Assembly: GCA_002077065.1 (NCBI GenBank)
Contig: NAJO01000015.1
Location: forward strand, 558,001 to 622,000
Reading direction: 5' to 3'
Origin: Cryoendolithus antarcticus
Taxonomy: Eukaryota; Ascomycota; Dothideomycetes; Cladosporiales; Cladosporiaceae
Length of the DNA stretch: 64,000 nt
In this document: in pieces, positions 1 through 11,035 of the stretch
How positions within the stretch are numbered: position 1 is the first letter of the stretch
How the letters are laid out: each line of letters starts with the position of its first letter
The notes under the pieces: generated by a model
The model's database searches: none
What the model was told of the DNA's origin: nothing
Seen by the model: the letters and a program-made list of their open reading frames with translations, nothing else
Program-made: the position numbers and the translations under genes

Positions 1-3000
1 CTTGGACGCGTCTTGGCAGGCGTGGATTGGTGTTCGCGGGGTGAGCATTAGGTGTTCCTGGCATAGCTGAGGCACTTCGAACATCGCGCGGCTTTGCCTA
101 GGCCCATGCAGCAATCCACCTAAATCTGTCCCAGTCATTGGCATTTCTGTTCAGGCATTACTTTGCGATTTCGCGGCTATGCAATGCTGTCGTAATGCCC
201 TCAATGATGTATCGTTGCAATTGAGCCGACGGAGTATTGTGGGAGCATTCCTGTTTACACGTCGGTAAAGGTGGGTGACCTTGCAGTGCAGATCTTAGAC
301 GAATGGGTATTCGGCATCGTAATCGAAGATGTGGTCCAATGCAGTTCACGGTGCAGTTGGTCTCAGGTCCGATGACCTGGAGAATCGGCTCTGCGGTGTC
401 ACATACTTATCACGTTCCCACAGGACGCAGTGCCTGTTATAGCTCACGGGTTACAGAAGGTTGCTAGTTCATTCGGACCACACTTGAAGTTGCAGGTTGC
501 GAAGAAGCCACACGCGTAGCCGGCCGGTCATGTGATCGTCTACGCAATCTTCATCGCTGCTGCATCTCATCAAGATGCACGATCCTGAGTCGCATCGGTA
601 TGTGCCGAACGAGTCAGAAGCTGTTGCTGTGTCCGCATCATAGATCGCCCGGCAGTGGGATCCAGAGATCGAGCTGGAAGCGCGTCCCGGCTTCCGCTAA
701 GATCAGCCCATGCAACTTGGCGGATGCAACGCTCTGTTCAGGCTACCGTCGCGAGACCTCCTGCACTAGCATCCTGGTTCGCTAGTTACTTGGCCCAGTT
801 ACGCTGCTTGGAGGAACGAGGCCCGTTCGAGGTGGTGCCGGACAGGGTCGTCAGTGCTGCAGGGCGATGCGCACAGGCATTCAATGGCGTCGGCTTACAG
901 ACAGCCTCCCCGAGCCAGTTAAGGTGATCACCATGCAGTCAGGCTGTTCGAACGGGGGACTGTCCGAGACCCCTGTGCCCGTGAAAGAACTTGAAGTAGA
1001 CGTTCGAGTGTCCATCGTAGGAAGGTCTCTCGAAATCACGCGGTTGCTATTCAAGACGAGATCCGTTGTGTGGTAATCCCGCTTCACGGCGAGGTGCGTG
1101 ATTTGTGCTCGGGGTCAAATGTGGCTCAAGAATAACACTATATCTGTGACCAGTAGCGGCGAACCATTGCGATCGTCATGTCAAGCCCACGTGGAAGAAC
1201 GTGGTGATCTTCGAAGGGAGGCCGGCCGGCGGGGATGAGATATCAAATACTTGCATAGCGCCGGCACTTGCCTGTCCACCAATCTACTGTATGCGTATCG
1301 TTGCAGCACCCGACTTGCTGAACCCGTGCATGGTGACTACCGCTCCACATACGCCTGCTGCAGTGCTGCTGCAGTCTAGGCGTTGAGAGCCTTGCAACGG
1401 CGAGATCTTGGATCTCATGACGTTCATAATGTGGCGTTTTCAGCAAATTTCGCCTGCCTTGTTAGGAGATAGACTTTCGGAATACCTTCAGGGTTGGCAG
1501 CCACCAACCAAGCCATTCACATCTCGCATGCACGCGACACGCAGCAAGCTCCACATCCTCACACGAACCCTGTCGTGGCGTTTGGTACGATGACTACCTG
1601 ACCGGGTAGTGTCCAACAAGCAGGACAGCGACACCCAGCCTTCCGGATTGCTGTCTGCGAGACTATGTCCAAGGGGCTGCCGATCGCTTACACAGCCACG
1701 TCTGGACTGCGTTTTACGACTCGCAAAGTCAATAAGCTCCCTCGGGATCGCCGTAGACTACGAACTCGAACGACATCTCCGGCTTGCAATCGTCAAATTA
1801 TCGAGAACCGGTCACCGAGACCGGATAAATCAATGCCGGCAGACTGCTGTGCCACATGCTGCAGGGATGTTAAGTACCAACACGACGCATGGCCGACGAT
1901 CTGGAGCAACGGGGTCGGACCGTCTGTAGGTGCCCCGGTGATAGATCCGTTCTGTGTTCTGCCTGTGCCAGGACGATCGCCTTGGGGACCGCCGAGGCAA
2001 AGGATCAGCAGCGCATTGTACAGGGCTGCTTGCGCAACATTCTTCAACGGTCGTGGGATGAAGGATAGAGTCGTGGTGTAAGCCATAGTGTGAGCAGTGT
2101 GGAACATGCTTTCACGATGTCAGCCCCAGTCGGCTCGCATCATCCGCCAACGGCGCGGTTGCGTCAAGACTTTGGTGGCGACTACTCATGGTTCGAGCTA
2201 CTGCACAGCCGACTCGACACAGATCTGTGGACCAATCTTGGCTTCACGGAGTTAGAGGCGAACTTCAACCTCAAATGCTTCTCCCCGCTACTACTCGCTA
2301 CGTTGTTCTCGTTATAGATTCTGCGCCGTGCGGATCTTTACTTCATCTGTCCTCCAGGGCAGCTTGTTCGGCGAGTCCGTGAGCGAAAGGCCACGCAAGT
2401 TGACGCAAGTGGATTCCATATCGCTAGGTCTGGCTCTGCGCTGCCTTTAGGAGCAGCCTTAATGCATTGCCAGATAAGTCTTGGCCCATTTGCCAGGACT
2501 GTACAGTAAGGTTACGGCCCACTTGTTGGCCTAATGATCCTCCAATGGGCAGCATCGTAGATTTGTCCCGCTCCTCGTCTTTTACGCCACATATCTCACC
2601 TACCGGCCAGCCTGGCCAACCCACTCACCCTCCCGCGTCTCTCCTGCTTGGAACATCTGAAGCATCCACTTTGTGCCCTTTCTCACGTGGTAGCTTTCTG
2701 TCGAGCTTGCGGTGAGTGATCCGACTGGCCTACGACTGACTGTCCGTCATTCTTAGCGCTCCTGGAAGGGTGCCCTCGCCACACATCAACCTAGTCGACG
2801 GCAATGTCAGTCTGCAACTGCAGGCGCAGCCCGTCACCCGTCCCCTCGGCTTGGTCCTAACGGCTTGTGCTAGTCACCGCATACGATTTAATTCATCGAA
2901 GCGATGTCCTGTCAGCGACCATTTCAAGAACATCCGGTTGACAGTACGAAACAGCATATTCACCCGCGCGTCTCGAGTACCGGTCAAGCATTTCCATTCG

Positions 3001-3134
3001 TCCGTGGCAATGCACCAGTCGTGGATGGATCTTCGTCAGCAGTGCTCCGTGTCCAGAAACGCAACAAGTCCAAATTGGCCACGCCAATACAAAGATCTGG
3101 ATCGATACCTCGACTCCTGCCAAACAGCTCATCA
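1..3134. other. gene-poor region, no supported gene
   Basis: Only short overlapping frames occur on both strands, the longest about 138 codons, and none reads as a recognisable family or splices into one. I see no tRNA, rRNA or transposon protein. The last 230 bases may belong to the regulator downstream: a frame open from the ATG at 2904 runs without a stop into its first exon. Confidence 0.6.
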
Positions 3135-4314
3135 ATGTCTGACCTAGACGAGGACAAGAAGCGGAATAAGCTTGGCTACCAACGGATTTCGATCGCTTGT
3201 GGTGAGTGGACTGAGGCTGCGACTTCCCGTCTGGTGCCGTCCGAGACGCGCCTCATTGCGGCTCAATGTTCTACTTTGCATTACTAACGTCCATGCAGCA
3301 CACTGTCGACGGCGAAAGATCCGATGCGTCCTCGCGGATGGCGATGACCAGAACCGTTGCCAGAACTGTATCCGTCTAAGGAAAGAGTGCATCTTCTACC
3401 CCGTCGATCAGCAAAACGCCATCGACAATCAATCGCAATCGTCCATGAGAGGTTCGTCGGATGCGACCCAGATGTCAGGCCCATCGCCTTCTCCACAAGA
3501 ACTCAACGCAGGACGACCCTTCGAGCGGATACACCAGTTCGGTAGCCTACCATCTCTTCCATCGAACGCACCTCCCTTCAATAATTCGCCGATACATATG
3601 GAATCGAGCGATGCCTACACTGCACAAGGCGTTCCTGGACACCAGCGCGTGATGCATGACGGTTTTAACGTCGATGCTAGTCGAATCGGCACCGCGCAAT
3701 ACGCATTCCAGATGCAGAACAACGTTAGACCGCCTTGGGAGCAAAGCAGTCCCATACGTTCGCAAAGTCAGAACACTGAGCGCTCAACTAACGAGATGTC
3801 GGCGCCACACTGGCGATCCTCTGGACTGCAGGCTCAATTCTCCCCTTTCCCAGTAGAACACACGGAGATGAGTCAAGCGGGCTCAACGCCAAACTACGCC
3901 TATGCACCCACTCACCCACAGACATGGCCAATCTCTCCTAGCCACATGACCGGCCAGTCGCCATACGCGAGCATGCAAGACTCTGGACAGCAACCTTATA
4001 ATCCGAACAACGCGATGTACGCGTCGCAACCACAGTTGATGGGCGCGCATCAGCAGTACGCGAGCTTCGATATGCAGCGGTCTGCTTCGCATCCACCAAT
4101 ACTGAGCGCGCCGGTCTCGACTGCAATGCCGGCGTTCCAACAATCACCACATCCATACATGTTTCAGCAGCAGGGCAGTGCGATCGACTCTCCCGTCCCA
4201 CAACACGGGTTCTCGACGCCATGGCAACAGGGAAACGCTATGTCTGGGCCTCCGCAACAAGACACTTCGCCTTCGTCGACACGAGAGCAATCCGGCAGCA
4301 AACGGAGTCGATAA
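3135..4314 (+). CDS. short Zn2Cys6 transcription factor
   Basis: Exons 3135..3201 and 3299..4314; the 97-nt intron starts GTGAGT and ends with a TTACTAAC branch point before GCAG. The product is about 360 residues. Joining the exons recreates a complete fungal zinc cluster: Cys22, Cys25, Cys32, Cys43, Cys46 and Cys53 (C-x2-C-x6-C-x10-C-x2-C-x6-C), with the HCRRRKIRC core just after the splice. This motif binds two Zn ions and contacts CGG-type DNA sites in known family members. The rest is Ser/Gln/Pro-rich disordered sequence with an SKRSR tail; I see no middle homology (fungal_trans) domain. Function is therefore nuclear transcription control, target unknown. The start is uncertain: an in-frame ATG at 2904 would add 77 residues. 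I prefer 3135 because the conserved block KRNKLGYQRIS begins soon after it. Confidence 0.85.
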
Positions 4315-4510
4315 TAACCACTGTCAGAGGGAGATGACGCGCGTTGAACCGCCCACCAGTGGCCAGGATCATAGAGCCTGCCTGGGACGGTCTTCGTTTG
4401 CGAGGAAGAGGGAACTCATGTAAAGGATACCATCCTACGCGCTTGAAGAACACGAGATCTGCCTGGAGTAATCCTCCCTTGCGAGAAAACAGTAAACCAC
4501 GGGAGGAACG

Positions 4511-4975
4511 CTACATACGCGCTTTAAGTTGACCTTGAGTGACGATGCTGGACATCCTCAAATGCAGGCTACTCGTTTCAACGCGTTCGACGATGCTTTG
4601 GACCTGGGTAACGATTCGCAACTCGAGAATAGTGCACAAGACGGCTGCTGGCGAAGTTGGTAATGGTGTGACAGGTAAGACGGCTTGGGACGTTTGCGTT
4701 TGGAAGCGAGCACGGCTGGGTCGGATAACATCGAATCGGAGGTAATGTTTGGGCGTTTGAGCGACACCGGGATCTCGGGCTGTCGAGACGGTAGGACCAG
4801 GGGGAACACTGAAGCATAGGTAATGGGCTGTGGTCGCTTCGTGGGTAAACAGCACCCGGTCACATAATTCATGGCAGGATCTCGACACAGTGAGAGATGC
4901 GGATGGAAGCAGAAGCAGTATGGTCACGAACAATACAATGGTCATCAATGCGTGGTTCGCTCGCGAGCTCTCCAT
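4511..4975 (-). CDS. doubtful small protein with signal-peptide-like start
   Basis: A 154-codon frame with a true ATG on the reverse strand. Residues about 9–27 are strongly hydrophobic (TIVLFVTILLLLPSASL) and followed by SRSC, which resembles a signal peptide and cleavage site. Four cysteines follow, too few and irregular for a known family. It lies in the likely 3' flank of the zinc-cluster gene and has no recognised domain and no clear codon preference. It could be a chance frame; if real it would be a small secreted protein. Confidence 0.18.
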   Translation of the reverse strand: MESSRANHALMTIVLFVTILLLLPSASLTVSRSCHELCDRVLFTHEATTAHYLCFSVPPGPTVSTARDPGVAQTPKHYLRFDVIRPSRARFQTQTSQAVLPVTPLPTSPAAVLCTILELRIVTQVQSIVERVETSSLHLRMSSIVTQGQLKARM

Positions 4976-6427
4976 ACTACGTTGCCAGCACTAAACTGTA
5001 CCGAGTGCTCACTTTCTGACGCGTCTCTATCGGATCAATTCGACGTCGACATGGAAGATGGACTGCCAAAGGTATGACGGCAACAGTCTCTCCCATTCAC
5101 CTGGATTTCTGCCGCTTGATTTGACGACTGTCGAAGCTACGCCGCCTTGCACGGCATTCATACTGACGCGAGCTTGAAGCCGCCGACTTCCGCTGTAGCA
5201 CGTAATAGTCGATCAAGGAAGCCTTGTCCAAAACCGGCTATAAATTTAATAACAAGGCCTATCGTCGTCCATTACATTCAGGACGATCGCTGTTCGTGCG
5301 CACGACCAGAGTGGACGGGGGTTGGAAGAGAAATATGTTTGGTCCGTCTTCTCTGGCGTGGAACTTTTCGTTCTCGTTGGAGAATAACTCGAAGTACAGT
5401 CCCGCGGAGTAGATGAGACGACAGATGGTTGACAAGTGCAGCAACGCAATAAGATACGGTGATGGGGGGGACGGACGAGATCAGCGCATCATGTCTGAAG
5501 GCTTACTAGACCAGGCTGCGTTATTAATCCATATCATGACCAGTGTTTGGAAGCACCTTATGCAGACCTTAACCTCGTGCCAATTGAGACCGGTGAATGC
5601 AATTGCAGGTCAATCACACGGATCGGCTGTTGGCTCACTACGTTCGCGTCTCTACGTCGAGAAGGCCGTGGAGGAAGGCCAGCCAATTCACCTGACGCAG
5701 GATCCTGAGTCAATGCCCTTAACGACAACCCAGCGGTAAGATAGCGTCCTCGCGTTCGCCGGCGCCTCAGCGTAGAGTTTTGCGTGTATGTTCTGCGCTG
5801 AGCTGGCCAGTCTAGGCTCCAGGCCTACCTTCTGCATCGAGCTTCGGAGACGCACAAGGGTAGGTGACCTGCCCGCGCTTAGTGCCTGCTGCTAGAGCTC
5901 TTGCACCATACGTCTCATGATCACTCTGTTTGTTGGTGCCTAACACAGAACGCTTTCTTTTGCGACTCTCACTAGAACCCGAGAGCTTCTCGAACGGCAA
6001 AGCACGACTGATCAGGAGAACTGAAGCCTTTGAAGTTCTTTGAACAAGTTGTATCCACATTCTTGTCGTTCTCTAGCGGGTACCTGCATGTTGTCCAGCC
6101 TATTGGAAGCGTCCAGGCGTCGGCGCGCGCCTAGACCGTCGCATATCGCCGACTTCATTGCTTGGCGGCTATGCTCAGCCGGCCTTGGTCACCATCGCGT
6201 GTAGAGGTGAATTCCAGATAAACAGCGGAATTCGATGTCGAGCGATGGTTCCCACATATGTAGCAGAAGCTGACGTGCTCGGCTCGAGCCCGGGGCCAAT
6301 TATGGTGCCATGGCCCAGCTAGGCAGCCATATGAAGAGGCGCATGATCATGAGCCGTCATGGTGACGCCGGAAAAGCATTCACTTTGAAAAATCACGATG
6401 GAGCATGTGATGTGGTCTGGCAGCTAG

Positions 6428-6547
6428 CCAATCAGCCTATGCGTGTGGCGCAAAAGTGTGGCACCGCACGTCATCCGCGGGGCACATGGTGCACGCCTGC
6501 CCCTCCTTTGTGTTTACTGCTCATATTTTACTCTTGACCATTCCCCT
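6428..6547 (+). promoter_or_regulatory. HSP12 promoter elements (CCAAT, two CCCCT)
   Basis: CCAAT at 6428–6432 and two CCCCT pentamers at 6500–6504 and 6543–6547 lie 85–205 bases before the HSP12 start codon. CCCCT/AGGGG is the stress response element bound by Msn2/4-type zinc fingers in yeasts, and yeast HSP12 is controlled through such sites. That the same control works here is inference. Confidence 0.4.
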
Positions 6548-6631
6548 TCTCTTCCTTACAACAACATCACCAGCACATACTCAACATCAACTCAGACCTA
6601 CCAAACAACCAATCCAATCAACTCCATCAAC

Positions 6632-7063
6632 ATGTCTGACGCACTGTGAGTAGCTTCTTGGCCTGCACTGCCACCAAGTACAGGAGCTTTCATCATGTGA
6701 CCCCATCACTGACATGATGAACAGCCGCCAATCCACCACCGACAAGGCCGCGTCGAGCCTCAAGCCCGACAGCCAGAAGTCCACCCTCGAGTCTGCTGGT
6801 GACTCCGTCAAGAGCACCGCCGATAGCGTTGCTGGCTCCGTTCAGCCCTCCGGCGAGAAGTCCGCCACCCAGAAGGCCAGCGACGTATGTCTTATTCACA
6901 CCCCTTCATATCCTGCATCGACTGACATTTACCCCAGTCCGTCTCCGGCGGCTCTAAGGACGCCCAGAACCAGGGTAGCTCCATCCTCGGTCAGGCCCAG
7001 GAGGGTCTCACCAACGCTGCCAACTCTGCGTCCGATGCCCTCGGCTTGAACAAGAAGGCATAG
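6632..7063 (+). CDS. HSP12: HSP12/HSP9-family stress protein
   Basis: Three exons, 6632..6645, 6725..6884 and 6938..7063, give a 99-residue hydrophilic protein. The first exon is only 14 nt and encodes MSDAL. After splicing, the N-terminus reads MSDALRQS and continues to KPDSQKSTLESAGDSV, close to the HSP12/HSP9 signature of an MSD start, a KP[DE]SQKS block and repeated amphipathic segments without cysteine. Known members are small intrinsically disordered proteins that bind and stabilise membranes under heat, osmotic or starvation stress. A C-terminal segment SASDALGLNKKA completes the usual length (about 85–110). Upstream CCCCT elements fit stress control. Single-frame reading misses exons 1 and 3. 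Confidence 0.92.
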
Positions 7064-7641
7064 AATGCCTATGGCAAGCATACCGAGCATCCCGCACGCT
7101 CTCACTCAACCGCTCATTCGCACTCTTGAGCTTCTCGACCTCACGACCATGACCTTGCCTACCTGGGCTTGATCATTTGTGGTGGCGATGGTACGATACG
7201 AGAGGGGACGGGTTGCCGGGGTTGATACGGGTGGACAACACAGCTACTCACATCCCAGAAAGGAATGACTGCATGATACCTCTTATAGCTTCATGAAAAC
7301 AACCATTACCTGAACATTGTCCTCCACCTCGTTTTCCTGCCTGCAACTTGACGAGTCCACTTCGATATTATACATACCTACCCGACTCCAAAAGTCCAAG
7401 GGCATTCCTTGTGGCAGATGGAGTATGCTCAAGTTTCTTCACACCCTCTTGCCACGATCAACCATCAACGGCTCTGCTCCCAGCCAGGTCCATGAGTCGT
7501 TGCGCACAGCCTGTCGTCGAAAGCTGCGCTTCTGATCCATTGAAGACCCGCAAGAACACTTAAATGATAGTAGCATGACACTACTGAGACTCTTGGGTTG
7601 AGCACAGGTGCATTGCTGACTTGCGCTTGTCAGACATGTAT
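7064..7641. other. convergent spacer
   Basis: This holds the 3' flanks of HSP12 (forward) and the NmrA-like gene (reverse). Nothing else is seen. Confidence 0.6.
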
Positions 7642-8816
7642 CTATTTCGCCGCCGCCTCCTTGATCCAGGTCGCAATTTCCTCTTCTGTGTTCTTCGGCA
7701 CGCCAAGCAAGTCGTTGTCAGTATCTGTCAGCTTCGACTTGCGCTCAGCCGAGAAAATGGCTTTCACTAGCAACGGCACAACCCACCCCATCACATTTCC
7801 CGGATCATTCTTGAGCACTTCATAGCCCTGAGCTTCCACTTCACTGGTGGTCGGCTCACTCACTGTCCACCCATCAGGACCAATAGCTTTCTTTGCAATT
7901 TCGAGAAGCTTGCGCTGGGTCAAAACAATGCCGTCGATCTTGACGAAGCGGTTTTTGGTCTCTTCAGGGTATTTCAACACGCCTACCACGCCCTTTGCAA
8001 CGCTACGAAGAGACGTTGCCGGGTACTCGACCTCACCTCCATCGTAGAGACTGATCTCCTTCTTCTTGGAGTTGAGCAGGAAGTTGTATCCGATACCCCT
8101 GAGCTGACGTTAGTGGAAATCTGTAAAGCATGCACGCGCTTCTCCCAAAGTCCCAAACGTATATGATGATATCCTCAGCTTACCCGCGGCAGTGATACGG
8201 CACATCACCGTGCCTTCGATAGCGCCGGGTCTGGATTGAAACTACTATGGGGATGCCTCTCTCCGCTATCGTGAAGCGACAATCCACTGCTGCAAGTGTG
8301 CTTGTGACAGCACAGGAGCGTTTCAGATGTTCGGGAGAAGCAGACGCAGCTTAGAGCAAAGACTCACCAATCAATGAACACGTTGTTGATCACAAAGGTG
8401 TAGCTGGTCTTTGTACCCCGAGTCTTTTCCTGAAGGTACTCCTGGATCTTGACTTTGTCGCCGTACACGGGAAGCTTTCGATTGTCGGGTTGTGTCGTGT
8501 CCGAGCCAAACTCTGAGGGAATCACCCGAATCACACCTTCCGCAAGCGCAGCGTCGAGTAGCTTGAATTGCTGTTCGATCGCAGTTGTCGTAATGGTCGA
8601 GATCAGCGCATCTTGCCCGTGGAGGGCTTTGCGAAGCGACTCCACAGAATCGTAGTCCACCGTGACGACCTTGGCAGATGACGGAAACGTGCTGGGGCTG
8701 CTCTTGCGGGTAAGCACTGTGACCTCGAAACCAGCTGCGAGTAGCTCCTCCAGCACTGGAGCGCCGAGAGAGCCAGCTGCACCAGCTATGGCGACGCTAG
8801 TGATCTTGCCAGACAT
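7642..8816 (-). CDS. NmrA-like / isoflavone reductase-like NAD(P)-binding protein
   Basis: Exons 8816..8368 and 8098..7642 (reverse strand) give 301 residues. The splice joins FIDW to GIGYNFLL, restoring one frame. The N-terminus has a Rossmann dinucleotide motif GAAGSLG (Gly12, Gly15, Gly18) after a beta strand, then the NmrA-type blocks TVLTRKSSP and DALISTI and the segment RVIPSEFGSDT, typical of the isoflavone/phenylcoumaran benzylic ether reductase and NmrA group of atypical short-chain dehydrogenases. Such proteins either reduce small aromatic substrates or act as redox sensors; the substrate cannot be told here. The start at 8816 is the first true ATG; the frame extends slightly upstream only through a TTG. 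The 269-nt intron is several times longer than the others in the window. Confidence 0.88.
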
Positions 8817-9544
8817 GGTGGAGATTGTCGCGGACAACAGAAGGTTTATCGGGGATGATAGTGCAGATTGTGACTGTGAGATGTAGGAGTTAGATACCTT
8901 GCTCGCTCATGGGGAGTAGGACAGGTTTATATCGATTCTGGAGCTCAACAGCATTGCGTCGACAAGACGCAATAGCAGCTGCAGATTGGTAATTACAGTC
9001 TTCCTCAACGGTACCAACTGTGCTTTGCCTAAAGTCCGGTGTTGCTGAACGGACTACACGTGTTTATGTCCTGCTTTGATTGATATTGCTGCTGCTTGGA
9101 AGCGAGCTAGAGTCTTGCTCGGCCGAGGGACGTACATAGCTCCGAGTGAGCTACAGCCCTGGCGGGATGTCTGAATTAGCAGCATCAGGGGGGATCCTAC
9201 ACGGTCTCTGTGACCTGCCGTCAACAGCCCGAAAGCACCAAACGGTATAGCGCTTTGTTGCTGGATGGATCGTATTTCTTGCTCCGGACTATGAGCCTTG
9301 AAGGTTACTCAGCTGCCAGTCATCACGCGGAACGACTCCGCTTGCGGAGACAAATCTGACGCATACCTTCATAGTAGGGGAGCAGGCTGTGCCACAGCAC
9401 CAGTAGCCAGGGAACCTCGGCTTCAAACATGATAAGAGCGTCCAAGTAAGGTACGTCCGATGACCTGGTCGCAAACTTCTGTTGCTCCAACGTGGATTCT
9501 TCTGTGTCATGCTATAGTTTATGTATTGATCATCGTTCTTCATC
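8817..9544. other. spacer between NmrA-like gene and tRNA
   Basis: Promoter side of the NmrA-like gene and 5' flank of the tRNA. No gene or repeat is seen. Confidence 0.55.
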
Positions 9545-9666
9545 GGCACTTTGGCGGAGTGGTTAACGCGCTGGCCTGCTATCCTACATGTGTAGCAAGC
9601 AGCTCTTCTAGAGGTCTTAGATAGCCAGTTCCCTCGGGAGCGTGTGTTCGAATCACACAGGTGTCG
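9545..9666 (+). tRNA. tRNA-Ser(GCU) with 41-nt intron
   Basis: The acceptor stem GGCACTT (9545–9551) pairs with AGGTGTC (9659–9665), with discriminator G at 9666, the usual G73 of eukaryotic tRNA-Ser. The anticodon stem CTGGC (9571–9575) pairs with GCCAG (9624–9628). The anticodon GCT is at 9578–9580, followed by A37. The intron is 9582–9622, at the canonical site after position 37. A long variable arm CCCTCGGGAG, the class II hallmark shared by Ser and Leu, precedes a T arm GTGTG-TTCGAAT-CACAC. It decodes AGC/AGU. A TTTT run at 9679–9682 is the likely Pol III stop. Confidence 0.95.
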
Positions 9667-10138
9667 TCGTCGTCGTTGTTTTGGTTGATGGGGGTTGCGG
9701 ATGATGTGTTGGCTTTTGCGCACACGTGGCGAAGTTGGTGATGGTGTTGTTGCTTCCCGCAGTCGATCTTTTGGATCATTGCCTGCGAATTCATTGATAG
9801 GCGCGCGGTTACTAGCGGCGGACGCTGAACTCCGTATCGACAAGGTCGCAAAGTACCCACCGCGATGAGACCTGTGCTACAACGCCTCGGCGGCGACATG
9901 GCGACTGCACGTCCTCACGGGAAAAGCTAAGTGACTCGCTTATTCCATCTTTCGCGTGTCCAGGTGGTGAGGGAGGCTTTGCGCCCTCGTGACACCGACT
10001 CTTCGCCATGAACGGAGGGGATAAGTCAAGAAGCAGCAACACTTCGCAGGAATAGCAAGGAACAACAGTGAATGAAAGACACCACCTCGAGCACCCGTAT
10101 GATCACAAACCCAATGGCGCCGGCCGCCGCATCACTAC
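9667..10138. other. spacer between tRNA-Ser and CNL1
   Basis: Starts with a short GTC microsatellite and the Pol III T-run (9679–9682), then unremarkable sequence that includes the promoter of the CNL1-like gene. Confidence 0.55.
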
Positions 10139-10681
10139 ATGCCTCAAACATCATCCCGATCACGACCCCAGGCATCGTCGTCCACTGCGCCGAGTCCCCC
10201 CACGTCAATTCCAGATACCAATCTAGGTCTCACCGCACAAGATGTGGCAACCTTGCGGCAGCACCAACAGCTCGCGCATCAGCAAGCACGAAGCTCGGCG
10301 GGCTCGCAAGCCAGCTCGCAAGGAAGACTACTGCTAGATCCTGGGAGCCTGACGCTACTTGGAAGGCACCTGGAGCGGGTCATGGGCGCCATACAGCAGA
10401 GGCTGGAGCAGGTGTGTGGTCCCATGCATGGTCTGCAGTCATGTGGCCATGGTAGACTAATGCTTGTGTAGCTCAATCGTGCGACCGAGATCGCGACACA
10501 GACGCAGTACGATCGTGCTGGCAACGAGATTGAGATGGCAGATGCCGAAATCGCGCGTTTCAGAGCCATCTTGCACCAGATCGATGAGCTTGAGAATGAG
10601 TTCGATAAGATACGGAGGATACGAGAGATCGTGCGAAGCTTCCGCGCGAGGGTGGAGATGCTCGAGAGGAGAATTGGGTGA
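10139..10681 (+). CDS. CNL1: BLOC-1 subunit CNL1-like coiled-coil protein
   Basis: Exons 10139..10411 and 10472..10681 with a 60-nt intron give 160 residues. A Ser/Pro-rich N-terminus is followed by LTAQDVATLRQHQQ, then GRLLLDPGSLTLLGRHLERV, and after the splice a run through YDRAGNEIEMADAEIARF, ELENEFDKIRRIREIV and SFRARVEMLERRIG. This is the conserved coiled-coil core (about residues 65–160) of fungal Cnl1, a subunit of the small endosomal BLOC-1 complex that acts with Rab5/Rab7-type GTPase regulation on endosome maturation. Length agrees with filamentous fungal homologs. Without the splice the protein would end early, losing half the coiled coil. Confidence 0.88.
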
Positions 10682-11035
10682 GCGTTGTTGCAGCACCGCT
10701 GCAGAATGCAAAGGACTTGGATCAATGGCGTCTGGTGTTCGGAAAGATGAATAGCCTCACGGCAACCTATACCCTGGGTTTGTATGTATATTGTGACATA
10801 CCTGGAGTATGTAGCACGCAACGGTCAGATCTTGCGTGTACGAGAAGATCCACATGAGCGATCAGCTTTCGTGTGAGGAAAGTACGACCCAGCAGTCGGC
10901 CTAGCGTCGTGAAACGCTGTTCCTGGACAGTCAGTCACAGGGTCGCTCTCAACTAACATACGATTGAACATTCTGGCCTGGGACGAAGCAGCCGACGGAT
11001 ATTCAGGGAGCTGATGTTGCAGGGCGAAGAACAGC
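10682..11035. other. convergent spacer
   Basis: Lies between the 3' ends of the CNL1-like gene and the hydrolase gene. Nothing else is seen. Confidence 0.6.

Larger units (their letters stand above)
4315..6631. other. intergenic region with weak small-ORF candidate
   Basis: The 3' flank of the zinc-cluster gene is followed by 2.3 kb without a confident gene. A reverse-strand reading frame at 4511..4975 is listed separately. A TATA-like stretch (CTATAAATTTAATAA) begins near 5238, but no convincing coding region follows it. The last 300 bases are the promoter of HSP12, with CCAAT and CCCCT elements. Confidence 0.5.

Noticed and set aside
9289..9899. Reverse-strand frames of 184 and 106 codons over the tRNA
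   Set aside because: They overlap the tRNA-Ser gene and have no protein-like features.
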